Shown one piece after another: positions 11,056 through 23,887 of a stretch of DNA of 64,000 nt. The notes beneath the pieces were generated by a model that saw only the letters and a program-made list of their open reading frames with translations, had not been told where the DNA came from and did not search any database. The position numbers and the translations under genes were made by a program. Source of the stretch: Echinococcus granulosus (lineage: Eukaryota; Platyhelminthes; Cestoda; Cyclophyllidea; Taeniidae); NCBI RefSeq assembly GCF_000524195.1, contig NW_020170537.1, positions 63,974-127,973 on the forward strand, given 5' to 3'. Numbering within the stretch: position 1 is the first letter of the stretch; every line of letters starts with the position of its first letter.

Positions 11056-13984
11056 ACTACACAAACATTTACTTATCCTCTTCTCCCTGTCCCTTCCTGT
11101 CCTTAAGACGTCAGCCATGGTTTCTACTCTGCCCCTACTCCTCCTCTCTGTGTCTCGGCATTTCCTGAAAGAATCATGCCTCCGACAAACATGCACATCA
11201 GCGTTGGTGTGAACAACACCCCAATAGCCATGATTGACTGATTGAATGATCGAATATATTGCGTCCTGAAATATCCTTCCCACTTAGCTACAGTGCTGCA
11301 CATGCGGTCTAGAACCTACAGTTGACATTGTTAAAAACTAAAGGTGTGGGTCGGAGGGGTTAGAAGTAGAAAAGTGATTGCTATTTCAGTATTTGGGTCC
11401 TCCCTGAGGATGTTATAGGACGTATAGTCCCCATTAAAGCAGAAGAGTTGATAGGACTGACGTGAACATAACCCACCGCCACCAAGATGTCGTCTGAAAC
11501 TCGCAGTGACTAAAAATCCTGCTTAGATTAATGTGTTGGATTAGGGCGTGTTTTAGAATTCAAAAGATGAAGTATATGAAGGGTTAGAAGGGGAGCTCAG
11601 GTTTTCTTCATAAATAAGGTATTGCAGATCACTTAGGCCACTTACGAGGCTTTTTTATAATATTCGGAGCAGAAAATTATTGTGCCTGCTGATTTTTTTT
11701 CTTAAAAAGGCTTTTATGCAATGTACTAAATCAAAAAGTTTGTGGACTTATGACGTTGACTAAAACAATGTTGTCGTCAATATATTTTTTCGATATGACT
11801 TCATGTTCCACGTTATTCTATTCGACCTACAAACTAAGTTTTTTTTAATGCATCTTCAAAATCATTAATTTAGGTTTTTGATAGCTGATTACCAACACCC
11901 CCACAGTAATTGTTTATTTGGTTAAACGGGTCAAGGTCGAAGCCTGGAAACTCAATTCAGCTTAGTTTAAGATACTTTTGTTGATTAAACCCTCATTTTC
12001 GGTTGAACGTTTGGGATAATTTGAAGGAGTTTCAATAGCCTTGGAGGTTTTTGAACGGTATTTTTTATTAGCTGCATTGTGATAGAATTTACAAATTGTG
12101 CTTAGAATTTATGGACTGTTATTGGAAGGTCTTGCTGCTTTCCTATTTGCTCTTCAGATTCGTTTTCAAAAACGCTACTGTAATTTGTCAGTAGGTTTAT
12201 AGGCCCGTACCATGCAGGCGTGGGAACGTTTGCTGAGGAAATAGGCTGGATGTAAGGATCTCATAATGCTAAACTCTCGGCAAAAATGAACAGACAGAAG
12301 GACTTGAAAATGGAGTCGTTGTTGACGAACTATGCCATCCTTGCGGTCAACGGTCGGATGCATCGAAAGGCGATCTGGAACATTTCCAACAAATAATAAA
12401 AAAAGACTTCACTGATTCAAAATATGAATTAATTCGTCAGGCTTCTTTACCAATTTTGTACCATAATTTGCCTTCTAAGTCTTAGTCAAAGCCTTCTACT
12501 TAGCTCTTTAGTCCTATTAAATGATGCAATAAATGTTTTGATTCTTTTAATATGTAGGCGTTCTGGGTAGACGGCAGTGAGATTGTCAGAATTCTGCATT
12601 TGGGAGCTTAACCACCCAGAAAATATCAAATAAAGCTGTGTACTGAAACTTGATTGACATTAAGCGCAAAGAGCGGCATTTTTACAGACAAACTTACTTT
12701 GAATTAAATGTCAAATGTGAGTTGTCATTAGCTTGTACTCCACCCACATTTTATTACAAACAAGTCTCAAAAATTTAGTAGGTTTTTTGGTTATTCAATA
12801 TGTTTTTCTCATACCTAAAAGTAAGTATGCCATCCATTGCCTGAACGTCACTTTAATTATCCCTCTATAGCATCCGACTCCCCTCTGAAGGCGTGATAAG
12901 GCTAATCAATCTGGAAGAAGGTTTTATAGATGTTTAGAAGTCCATGATACCAGTATAATAGCTCATTTGCATATGGATGAATAGGGTTCTGTGAAGTAGT
13001 TCCCTCTTCCGTGGCAAGTCGTCTTACAGTGTTTTAAAACCAAATAAAAGACAGGCATAAAAGTCGATGAATGTATTTCACATTGACAAGAAGACTTTGG
13101 TTTTCAGCGGTTGACTTCTTTGGGTCCACTTGTCGCGGCCCCTTTGAAATCAGTTTTTTCACATCTCCATTCTGTGCTGTCATTTTAGTGCTGTTCAGTT
13201 ACCTATATGGACTATTGTCGTCTTCCCGTAACATAAAGAAGCATATATTCCTCACGTGACTCCCTAAATTTGTTATTTTTACTCTTGAAACCAAAGCGAT
13301 TTTGCTATAAACTGTTTAAGTTAGTACAAATCTGCTCTTGTCTAATTGCAGACCGCTGTATAGATTTAGAGTGGGTGGTTTCCAAAAGTTAGGGCGGCCT
13401 CATGGCAGCAGAACTATGAAAGTTTTGGCTATCTACTAGAACTGCACAAACCTTGTCAATCTCACACACCCACACCTACGCGTTGGTGGTGTAGGGCCCC
13501 GCTCATCCCAACAACAACAACAACAAAACTAAACCACCTCAGGGTTGGCTCGAGCACCATGAAGCATTGATAGTGAGCCGCTCGTTTTGATTTTGCTTCT
13601 CTTAATCCACATTTTTCTTTTTTTCAAAGTTAGAGTGTGTTATCAAACAAAATTAAGCAAATTGTTCCTACTTTCACTCCTTTGAAACCACTTATTCTTC
13701 ATGGGTTTTAAGTATGAGAGGCGTTTGAGCCGGACCAAGACCCTCCATTTAAGGACCATAAAGGGGACTTATGTCTTGGCGGTACTGTGCACATTAGTGA
13801 GGTGGAAGTGTGTCCCCTTATCACCCATATTAGCCAGTGCTAGTCTTATAGGTTGAATCAGACATCATTAATCAAATTGACAGAAAAAGCTGTTAATTCG
13901 TACATGTAACAATGTGTGCTGATGGATGGGTGCCTTGAGGGCGAAGGCATAAGTCAGGAACCTAAAGTTGGTGTTCTAGAGTGA

Positions 13985-14314
13985 TGTGACGCTCAGGTAT
14001 TAGTAGTAGGGGATTTCAGTGTTACGAAAGTCCTGATTCGGATTACACATCCACAATTGGTGATTTTGTCCATGGGAGCCCTTAGCCCACAGCGCAGCGG
14101 TCGTTCTTGTGAATGGTACACACGAATTGAGCGCAGAATGCTTGCCGCTGAACGCCCGTTTGACAGAAATATAACTCCATGGCTGGAAGATTATATGTAT
14201 CCCCATATATCAATGGAATCAAAGGCTGACTTGCCAATGTCGAACTTAGAAAATCCTGAGGAAGGTTGGGTATTTCTCGAAAGAATAAGCAAAATCAATT
14301 TTTTCCCAAAATAA
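13985..14314 (+). CDS. Unrecognised open frame, possible exon or small protein
   Basis: Open for 109 codons to TAA, with ATGs available, for example at 14072 (80 codons to the stop). From that ATG it reads MGALSPQRSGRSCEWYTRIE, later ITPWLEDYMYPHISMESKAD and a mixed-charge tail. The amino-acid mix (Trp, Tyr, Glu, Arg, Met, no low complexity) is unusual for noncoding DNA in this window. There is a possible acceptor GACGCTCAG just before 13997. I do not recognise a family. It could be an exon of an unannotated gene or a decayed transposon fragment. Confidence 0.3.
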   Translation, partial: CDAQVLVVGDFSVTKVLIRITHPQLVILSMGALSPQRSGRSCEWYTRIERRMLAAERPFDRNITPWLEDYMYPHISMESKADLPMSNLENPEEGWVFLERISKINFFPK

Positions 14315-15109
14315 TTGAAATTTCGCTGTTGTGTTGAGTTGTGCTGCATTTAAAACGTTTATTTAGTGACATTTGCGAGACGAAAGACTGGAGCTTTGCT
14401 TAAATTGTGACGGGAGTTGGTTGTTGATGAAGATGCTGTTGGCGATGACGACTTCACCCCCCAACAACGAATGAAAATTTGACCTTCACTATTGCCGCAT
14501 GACCGCACACCCTTTCTGACTCAAACATTTACCCTTTAAAATGGAGGTATTTGCAGGAAAACATTCTATGATCCGAGCATCTTGCTGACTCCCATTGTAA
14601 GTAACCGAGCTTACCAGCCCCGATCTTCATGATACATTTTGTCCAATGGCTACATAATTAAATAAATTGCATCAGCTTTTGCTCATGCCTGACAATTTCC
14701 ACAGGTTTTAGCACAAATAATACTTTTTAAAATGGAAAAATAATGAATGAATAACCAATTAGAAATGGCCAACCAATCACATTAAAATTTCATAGGTGAT
14801 CAAAGTCTGAAGTTTTGTCTTTAGCCTTTTTTTGTTTTACAAATGATTGATTTTTTGTGCAATACTGTTGGGTGCATCTCGTACATTTGCACATTAGCAT
14901 AATCAAGGGATCTCGGGAATGGGACTCCACCTATTACGGCAATAAAAAGTGCGCTTCATACGGAGTTTACCTCACCAACAAAGAAAATGCACATTATGTG
15001 ATACAATGCATCATTTTTGAGTTTCTTTTGCCAACATAGTACCAGGCACAAAAGTCATTTCGTAAAGCTCCATGTGTGCTATACTACATCATAAGAAGTC
15101 TTGTGACAG

Positions 15110-15259
15110 GTCCACGGAAGGGCTGGAAGGCTAGTAGCAGACTCTCATCCCACCTTCCTGGAGGCAACTTTACCAGAAACCATGAAGATTCTTACATTCG
15201 TTCACACAACCAAAACGACGAGCAACCTGCTACGGGATTTTTCTGGTCGCAGTTCACGG
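15110..15259 (+). other. Possible exon, unrecognised
   Basis: An acceptor-like GTCTTGTGACAG is followed by an open frame reading PRKGWKASSRLSSHLPGGNF and a polar tail of about 25 residues. No strong donor follows. The reading frame lacks a plausible ATG at its start. Composition is protein-like but there is no family match. Confidence 0.15.
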
Positions 15260-18200
15260 TGATCCTTGAGGTTACCCATCTTCTTTGCGAGAAGGAAATG
15301 AACAAATTCACATCTTGGCAGCAATGCTGCTTAATTTCTGTGGTTTTGCGTAACCGTCAAATGTGTTTACCGTTTAACCATTCAAAGCCTTACTTCCTGT
15401 ACACCTGGCCTTGACACTTAGGTGTCAAATGACGCCTTGAGAAGCCTATGGCATGGTAATGAGCTTTGAAACTACAAGCGTGACATGGAAATTTCACACA
15501 ATCACGCCTTGTCAGCTCATATTTGTGGTAGATGGTCTATGAGATCAGATTATGTGATCGGAAGCATAGCACGTATTTTCAACTTCAATGCTAACTGGTG
15601 CTGCGCCTCTCTTGTTACAAGTTAACGCCCTTCTACTAGCCTCCTAGGCAGATGGCACTCTCAGCACCGCGGTCATATGCTATTCTTTTATACTTAGAGT
15701 GCTAAATGGACGGACAGACCTTGTAAAAGTTTCCGCCGGAGTTTATAGCAAAAAATGACACCTCTACTAACGCCCAAAGTAAAAACAAAAGATACCCATC
15801 ACTCCTCTACGTAATCGACTTCGTGCGATCAAAAGTCCATTTAGCTGGTTTAGTACAAGCTTTCGTTGGATTTCAATTTCTTCGAAAAAAGGTTTTAATT
15901 ATGGGGAAAAATAATTGGTGTCTCATCTGCGTAATGTTAGCCAATCAAGGATTGTATTTCATTGTTTAAAAAGACGCGTAGCCAATTATTGATGGCCGTT
16001 GGTGGGTTGGTAGTTTAAACAAGAGAAAGTTAAGGTCAGAAAAAACTCATTTTGAATAGTAAAAAATTTTGCAGTTCTGGACTGAATGAATACAAATACT
16101 TAATTCTTGCTATTTCCCTCAAGTACACAACCAATCTAACATTATCCTTAACCTAATATGCTTTGTTCTAAAAGCTCACACCGTAATTTGGAATAAACCA
16201 AAGTCAATTTTTTAGTTTTTCTGGAAATTAGATTACTCTCTAAGCAGAATAATCTCATCACAGAAGACAACAAATCTACCTGACAGATTACATCCTTTTG
16301 GATATAGAGGATCGAGATTAGGGGATTGAAACTATGTTGATGCTCCATTTATGAGATATTTATCAACTAGTGATTAAATCTCATTGGTTAATAATGCATG
16401 TGAGAACGTTCCATCAACTAATCGTCTATGAACTTCAAATGTTACAATTCTAGTCTCAGGGTCTTGCAGAAAGTAGAGATTAAAGGTGAATTTTTTGCAC
16501 CATTAAATTATCAAGCAAAGCCTGAATATACGGCTTAAAGGAAATAGAGGTTATTACCACTTACAATCTCCTAATCAACTACGATGTAGCGGATCACATG
16601 TAAAAATACCTGTTAAGGTAAACACAATAAATATTAATTTTACTCAGTCAAGCAGATTTTGTCGTTTTTTTGAATGTGACTTGGTTTTCGGGCAGAGGAG
16701 TAAATTGTCGATTCGTTTGTCGTCAAGCCCTGGCAAATCTGCCAAAGTTTCAACCACGCTAGGCAATGTAATATTTAGAGGTGGCCTAATGATTTACCCA
16801 AATTACCACTTTTTCCAAATGCCAACTGCATATTAAGTGGAGAAGGCTTTGAATGAGCTCACAGGATTGTCGCGCAGAGATCAATGTTTTGGTGCGTCTA
16901 TGTGAGGTAAAATGCTTTAAACGAAAGGTACGCATACTTTCGCGCTGACTGGGAGTGTTGGCTGCGTCATGGTGTTCTCGTACCAGATTACTTTAAATTT
17001 GGTATCTAGTATGTACTAATAAATGGTATGTTAGACCGTTTATGATTCGTTGCATTACCTAAGTAAAGGTAAACAAAAATCCCAAGTTATTGCATCTCAC
17101 GGATTTCGCGTAAGAGGGATTGGGTTCATTCTATCATCGTGGGGTCGACAATTGTTATGGAAAACTACCGTTCTTATAGCATGGCCTTGACCTTGAAGCA
17201 TCACTCGCATTGATTGAGGATTCCCACGCCTTCTTCTGTTTCTCTCAGTGGTGCTGCACCTTCCAGTTCTTTTGCACTCTCTCTAACGCACGTTTTGAGT
17301 AGGGTGCTATTGTGCCAGTCAAATTTTAGTGCTCAAAATGCATCACTATATCGCGTTTTTATTTTCGTCTGCAGGAGAGGTGTATCTTTTCTCACTCCCC
17401 TTGCCTAGTGTATTGTCACAAAAGTTTCTGCAACAGTAAAATTTGACACTTACAAGGGGGGTAAATATTGTCAAATGAGGTAGATTTTTATTTATTGAAA
17501 CTCGTGGTGAATTCAAACACTGGGTTGAGGGCGAGTGGTGGGGATTTGACCGAATTTTTCGGTGTGCGAATCCCCATTGCAAAACAGGGGGAAAATCGAA
17601 AGATGTATTATTTTCCCCCTCAATGGAAATTTGAATTTCAGAATTCAAAACATGGGCGAAAAAGGTTAGTTAGTACTCATTTGGGATTTGAGCGATACGT
17701 CTCAATTCGGAGCAAATTTCCCAGGATTGGAGCACGTGAATCAGGTTGACATGTGACATATTAATCAAAGAGCGAATTATCAAGTTATTCAATCAGCTAT
17801 TGACCATCAGTCAGTACGAGCAAAAGAGAAATAGCAGAAGTGCGACCCACATCTTCATGGCGCACAGCGGAGAGTGTTAGCTTACCACATGCGAATTCAC
17901 ATGTTAACCGCGTGTCGCTGCCAGCGAGGCTAGAAAAGAGGGTTTTGAATGCGAAGTAAGCTGCATGAGCTGCTGCCTGCACCTGGCAAGAAGTTCATCA
18001 GCTATCTCTACTTCTCCTAGACATGAGAACACTTAGTGATGCCAAAGCGCCGTGCCCTTATACTAGTTTCACGCTTGACTTCACATAGACAATGTACAGC
18101 TCAACTATTCACTCATTTTTCCGCATGTTGATCAAATAAACAAATGAGCATTCACTTTGGCTGCATGGGTCCACCACTGACTCGGTGTCTTGCCTTGCCC

Positions 18201-18817
18201 ACCTTTTATTCACCTTAGAGATGCTCCAATTCACTTGTTTTTGCAGAAGAAAGGTGGTAAACTGACATTTTGTCAGATTTTACTGTTGAGAAGTGCAGTT
18301 TTCCATTGTGTGAACCAACCTTTTCGATGAACAGCAACAGCATCTGGCTGACTCTCACTTAAAGGGCTACTGGCGGTATAAGGGATTGACTGAGTTAGCT
18401 CCCAAACCCCGAAGGCGTACATGTCTCTGAGACACTAATAGCGTCCGACAAAAGAAGATCGTGTAGAAATCGTAGGCAGAATCTTACTTAGGTCTGCTAG
18501 GTGAAAAGGACTCAAAGCGAGGAGAGCTAATGCCGTAATGCAATTAGAACATGCCTTCCTGTTCTTCAACTACTTCAAACCTCTATTGGATAATGATTTC
18601 AAGCAACTTTGAGTGTTCCTAACTGACAGTACTTGCCAATCCCATAGTTTGTTAAAAAAGGTTGTTTCACTAAGAATTTTCACAACTGAGACAAGGCCGT
18701 GCATTCGAATTGGTGGTGTCTAAAGCCCCCAAGTGCTCTAATAATAGGCTAGGAGTTGGCACTACAAAGCGAGAACTTAAAGGCAAAATCAAGCAGTGAT
18801 TTGTATCGTTGGGAAAT

Positions 18818-18823
18818 TTTATT
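18818..18823 (-). terminator. Poly(A) signal for C/EBP gene
   Basis: TTTATT on the plus strand is AATAAA on the minus strand, about 160 bases beyond the C/EBP stop codon. It is the first such signal after the stop. Confidence 0.5.
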
Positions 18824-18981
18824 TTTGTGCATAAGAGGGCCTCTCAAATCTATGCGTTTTACCAGAAACACATGTTTTTTTCCCAGGAAGTAAATAATAT
18901 GTACAGTGATGAAGGGCAAGAGAAGTGGTGAGCATTTCAACCGGAGTCATCGCGCAAATTGTGATGGCGATTACAAACATG

Positions 18982-19282
18982 CTACTGCTGTTGTCTGTAG
19001 GCAGTAGTAGAAATGAGCCTAATAGCTGCGGATGAGGAGGAAGGAATGGAGTGAGGCGAGGAGGAAGGGGAAAAGCTAGAAGATGTAGATGATTGAAGGA
19101 TGGGATTGTCAGAACAGAGATCAGGGCCTTGCTCCAGGTTATAGGCACTGAGGATCTTTGAGAGGCGCTTTGGAGGCGCGTGTTTCACCTGTTTGAGGAG
19201 GCTGTTTAAAAGGTTTAATTCACGGATTCGAGCCGCTACTGTTGATTGTAGGCTGGAATTTTCGTCTCTAAGGATGGAGAGC
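18982..19282 (-). CDS. CEBP: C/EBP exon 2: leucine zipper and tail
   Basis: The acceptor CCTTTTCTAG precedes the first base, which completes the Thr codon. It encodes LSILRDENSSLQSTVAARI and a Leu-rich continuation, then APPKRLSKILS, a serine-rich stretch and a Gln-rich end before TAG at 18984-18982. Confidence 0.85.
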
Positions 19283-20512
19283 CTAGAAAAGGACCACAAT
19301 TTAACCTGGTCATTAAGCAAATCCGGTAGGGTGGTCTTTCAGTGGTTTATAGTTTAAGGCCCAGAGCCATGCTTCTGGCCTCCTCGAGATTTAATATTTA
19401 CTTTAGGAGATGACAAAATACATTCAACTTTCTCAAGTGACAAGAAATTGGAATTTTTGGTGAAATACGCAACTGATTGGTGAAGAATCAGCCAATCAAT
19501 GGTCGAATTTTCGGCCAATCAAATCTCTATCGACCGCAGACTTGATTTGGAACGAGTGATGACGCGATACACCAGCATAAAATTCCCAAAATAAACCACC
19601 TCTAACTGATCTTATTCCCATATTTCCATGTTAATTAACCGAGCGCATTCCAGACACTGGTATGTGGCTATTCTTGGCGATAACACCGTATTTTTGGCTA
19701 TTTAAATAAAGGATAATGCTATTTACCATGCGGATCTCCTGTTAAGATACTTAATTGTGTCATATTCTACTGAAAAGTGGCATTGTTTGACACCAGATAG
19801 TACCAGAAATACATTTGATCACAAGATATTGCGACGATCAAGCACGAATTTTCGAGACCTAAAGCAGGCTCCAAAAGTCCTACAAGGAGCGCGTAGCTTT
19901 CTTATGGTTCATTTTAAAAAATGCGCGTGATTGATTTGCATTTCTATGTGCGACTGGGTTGAAAGCCGCCAATGCTTCCAACTTGCTCTTGTAACTGCTG
20001 TCAAAAGCGGATTGCCATGACAACATGCTAAAGCACGCTCAAGCATGAAATTGCGTTTTCCAAACCCTTTTTAAGTACGGTACGAGAAATTGTATTCTAT
20101 TGTACAGTTTATGCCAGAATATATTGTTTTCGCTTCCTAGTGAGGATGTAAGAATAGCAGTTTATGACGAGGGATTATTACGAACTGTATCATCCCAATG
20201 TCGTACTTACGTTTTGATAACCTCGTTCTGCTTAGCCCGCTGTTTCTCTCGCGACTTTCGCACAGCGATGTTATTTCGTTTACGAAGAGCGATGTACTTC
20301 TCCTCTTCCATGTGGAGTGCACTAGTTGGTTTTCCTCGCATTGCCTTGGCGCTTCCACCATCACCACCACCACCACCGGCAGTGGCAGTGGCAGCAGCGG
20401 CAGCAGCACCAAAAGAAACGCTTCTGCCTATTGTGGGCTCCATCTTGATGGCTCCATCTGCCAAACTCTTCTGATGTTGCTGCTGATGTCGTGCGTAATC
20501 GTCGCTTGACAT
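18982..20512 (-). CDS. CEBP: C/EBP-type bZIP transcription factor
   Basis: Two exons, 20512-20211 and 19282-18982, join in phase to give 200 residues. C/EBP factors bind DNA as dimers through a basic region and leucine zipper. The basic region reads RKRNNIAVRKSREKQRAKQN, against RERNNIAVRKSRDKAKQRN in vertebrate C/EBP. Across the splice the zipper continues as LSILRDENSSLQ, with the Glu-Asn and following Leu at the same spacing as in C/EBP, so no exon is missing. The N-terminus is short: a His/Gln cluster, KMEPT, and Ala and Gly runs. The C-terminus is Ser-rich. An in-frame upstream ATG at 20566 would add 18 residues. An acceptor-like TTTTGCAG (plus-strand 20528-20535) could mean that this start lies in a 5' exon. 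Among C/EBPs the short, activation-poor layout resembles C/EBP gamma, but that subtype is not certain. Confidence 0.85.
20211..20512 (-). CDS. CEBP: C/EBP exon 1: N-terminus and basic region
   Basis: Runs from MSSDDYARHQQQHQKSL to the end of the basic region. The donor GTAAGT follows AAAAC. The exon ends two bases into a Thr codon. The Ala run is encoded largely by GCT/GCC and the Gly run by GGT-type codons, which produce shadow open frames on the opposite strand. Confidence 0.85.
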
Positions 20513-20566
20513 AACTGTAATAAGACCTGCAAAATATACTACACAAGCCGCCTTGCTCCTAAACAT

Positions 20567-20625
20567 CTTCGCTCTACCGATTGGTCTGTCAATTGATTGG
20601 CTCTGCCACCCTGGGACCAATCAGA
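20567..20625 (-). promoter_or_regulatory. CCAAT-box cluster upstream of C/EBP
   Basis: On the minus strand the order is ATTGG, CCAAT and CCAAT within about 45 bases, ending just before the first in-frame ATG at 20566. The spacing is typical of a proximal promoter bound by NF-Y. There is no clear TATA box. Confidence 0.4.
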
Positions 20626-23600
20626 TGTGCGAGATGAGTTGGCGTTGGCGGGTGCCACATGCATACTGCCCCGCCGTGTGGAGCCTTTGCTGCGGGATGT
20701 TTTGCGTGAAAGGTGACTTCACGGCAAATGGATTGAATCAATTAATTACTTGACTGATCAAAAAATCTGATAGTTTTTTCCATTTTTGTTTTTGAGAGAT
20801 TTGCGGACCCGTTCGATGGAACGTACAGTTGTTTGAAGGTGGAATTAAGACAAAAAATTAGATGACTCTTCGGTATCACCCCCTTTCTGCAGTCAAGAAA
20901 TTAAATTTTCCCTTTCATCGGTGGAGTGATTATTTTGACAGTGTCGATGACTTGAGCAGTGGAAATTACAACTGAGAGAGTGTTAGTGAGTAATATCGGC
21001 TGGGTCACACACTCGAAAATGGTGACACCTCCATCCGAACCTATCGGCACTCCATTCTGACGATAAAATAGCGATTTTTTCCTTGTTGAAATTGCTCAAA
21101 TGTCCCTTATTCATATCGTTTTGTTCTCTGGGTTGCACTGAACGTACCTAGTGGCTGACATTTACCATTCTTTCTTGCTTTCTTTTAACACAGATTCTGG
21201 ATGGTGGACTCAACCTTCTACCCTCAACTCAAGGAAATCCGACGTGTGTGAATGTTTTCCTTTGTATAATGGCCTCCCATTTCCCAAATGTATGGCTATT
21301 AAGATCTCTTTTTTCGAACCAGAAATGGGGCTTTATGTGTTTGGCTCCTTTTGCCTTTCAGCTGCTGTGTTATGTCTGAAATCCCCTGAGAACGGGCTTC
21401 AAGGTCTACTGCCTGTTGGATTTCGCGCTCCCTTTATAAAAACAAGCAAAATAACTTCAAGTTAGTGATTCCCCTATTGATTGACAAGATTAACGGGACC
21501 TTACACACTTCGTTCCCACCGACAACCACTTCGAGAAGCATGTTTTTAGCTTACTTTCAACTGGTACTTCAAAGGTTTTGCATTCCTAGCTAGACACGTG
21601 TCAAGTCATCGCGCCTAGCATAGCCTGAGGAGAAGAAAATCCCTATCGCAATACCTTGGTTTGCTGGTCGATTTTCCCCGATTTAAACTTACTGCAAATT
21701 CCTTTCTTCCATTTTGAGATCCAAGGAATAGAGACTGGTGGAAATGGAGGCGTAGACTAGGCTGAAAAACTGAGGCTTATACGCATTGTGCCAGAGGCGA
21801 TGAACATGCTCTAGACCCACAACCGTCTGCCCCCGCATTCAGCTGGATAGTCAGCCAGCCGACCCCATGGGAATGTAACCTAGCTAACCTTTCATCCAAA
21901 GCCACAGAGAGGCATAATACTGAGGTCAAAGCTGAAAACACACCAGGGAAGATGTAAGAGAATTAATTTGAGCATCTCGACATAATTTGCTGCAGAACAC
22001 AAAGGGCACTATTTGAAGTGGCAGATAGAGTGGTATCTACATGAAGTAGTACTCGTACTGAGAGGTTTAGGGCCGCAACCTTGGAAGGACCACTTTTTAT
22101 CATAGGCGATATTAGGTTAAGAACAAAATTAACTTCTTCTAGAAAAGGGGGTTCTTGAATCTAACAAGGCATCTGTCCATCAAAAACCTCCACCTCCTGG
22201 TTAAGAAATATGTTTTCTGTGGCAATCAACTAGCGATAGCAGAAGTTACCACAAACAAATGTCAGGCTGCAAATTAACACTATTTAGAGCAGAGCAAACG
22301 CGTAGGTTGTATGCATCAATGGAGAAGATCGACACAAGGTGGACCTTAAAGCAGTTTTATCGAAAAGGACTTATTATGAAGTAAAACACATTAAAATATG
22401 ATTATACAGTAGAAGGCTTCACCGATTCGAAAAAACTCAGTGTGCTTATTAGCTATTCTCATTGTAAATTCAGCTTTCCTGTAGTTAACAATCATTTATT
22501 AATCTTGATGGACCTTGGTCAACGTAGATACTCTTTCAATCGTTATAAAAGTTGGTCTGTTTGAAGGCCTTAGGTTAAATATGCAAATACCACTTTTATG
22601 ACAAATCACTCACTACGATGGGCTACCTATAAGCCAACTGAGAAATATTATAGCACTTATTAAAATCGAAGACACTTTAAATCATATGTAGGTTTAAAAT
22701 TGGCGAATCCAAGCCTGATGTGTTTAAAAATGTGCGCGGGCCATCATTTCGAATTACAGAATGCAAATAGGCGAATAAATAACAGGAAATTAGTGTTTCC
22801 AAAGCCATATTTTTAATGAAACTTTAAAATAATAAATTTCAAATAGTGCCTTATTTAGTTTCTTTCACTATGTGAAATAAAATGAAATAAGATTCACCCT
22901 AGTTAGGCAAGTAGAAAATACTGGGTACAAAGCTACTGCTTAGGGTCATTTGTGCTTTGCGCAGTTAGAAAAAACTTGTCTTATTATAGCCGCTACACGA
23001 TAGACCTAACACATGCTTTATCACTTATCAGATGAGGGTAAAATTTACACTAGTATGTTTAAATCCCTATATTCACATTGCAAAAAAACCAAAAGCGAAA
23101 ATAAAAAATATTGTAAACAACAAAAATAATTGTATTTTATTTAAAAATATTCAAGTTTGAGTCTTTTATTTGTTGATGTAAAACATATTTGTTTAAGTTT
23201 CCCAATTGTTTAGTGGATTTTTTTCCTTCAACTTTTGCACGTTCAAAATAAGCCAACTGCGTGAGGTGAGGTCGCGCCTTGCAGTTCTTGTTTTTTATCA
23301 GTTTTTTGGGGCGGTTTTGATATAGATTTTGGAATCATCGAGCCTCATCGGCACTTCGCTGTTAGCCGTGATAAGTTGAACGTGGTACCACTTAGGGGCT
23401 TTAGAATGTGATACCTTTATTTGTCATTTATACTAAAAATAAAGCAAATTTTTAGCAAACACAGTTAAGGCTTCATTTACACAAATGACATCTACTTTTG
23501 GCCGCTTTTTATTAGGGTGTAAATTTCCACTCTTTTTGTTCGAATGACTTGGGTTTAATAGTGTTATTTTGAAAGCATGTTTGTACCTACCAATGATGTG

Positions 23601-23787
23601 TCCTAGTAATTGCTGGCCTTAATAATGTCATATTTCTTCTAGTTCTGCAATAAAAGTTAATCATTTTAATTATTAAATAACCACTACATATGGGTTGTAC
23701 CTTTTTATTTGTTAAAGTTGCTGCCTTTTGGTTGGATTAATTGGACATTGATATAAAATCATTCTGTTGTAATTTTCTCTGTCTGTA
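20626..23787. other. Intergenic region between C/EBP and FOXO
   Basis: The two genes are divergently arranged here: C/EBP points left and FOXO right. No open frame with splice support was found. The last 700 bases are AT-rich and carry forkhead-type motifs, listed separately. Untranslated 5' exons of FOXO could be here and would not be visible by reading. Confidence 0.5.
23105..23225. promoter_or_regulatory. Forkhead-type motif cluster upstream of FOXO
   Basis: GTAAACAA at 23113-23120 matches the FOXO/DAF-16 core GTAAACA. TTTGTTGATG and TTTGTTTAAG follow within 100 bases. The block is AT-rich, so some matches are expected by chance. It lies about 0.7 kb before the first coding exon. Confidence 0.3.
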
Positions 23788-23887
23788 GGTTACGGCTCAC
23801 ACATTACTAATTTCGCAGAAAGAGGGTTAAGTGCAAGCACGCTCGCATTTGCCATATCAGGTTCTCAAAACGGATTTTCCACCCTCC

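Larger units (their letters stand above)
11056..18981. other. Intergenic region, no named gene
   Basis: Between the PDZRN-like stop and the 3' end of the C/EBP gene. Mostly AT-rich sequence with frequent stops. Two exon-like open frames are listed separately (13985-14314 and about 15110-15259). AATAAA signals occur, for example at 12395-12400, far from the PDZRN stop. Confidence 0.5.

Noticed and set aside
20100..20509. Plus frames of 103-124 codons opposite C/EBP exon 1
   Set aside because: Shadows of the minus-strand C/EBP coding exon.
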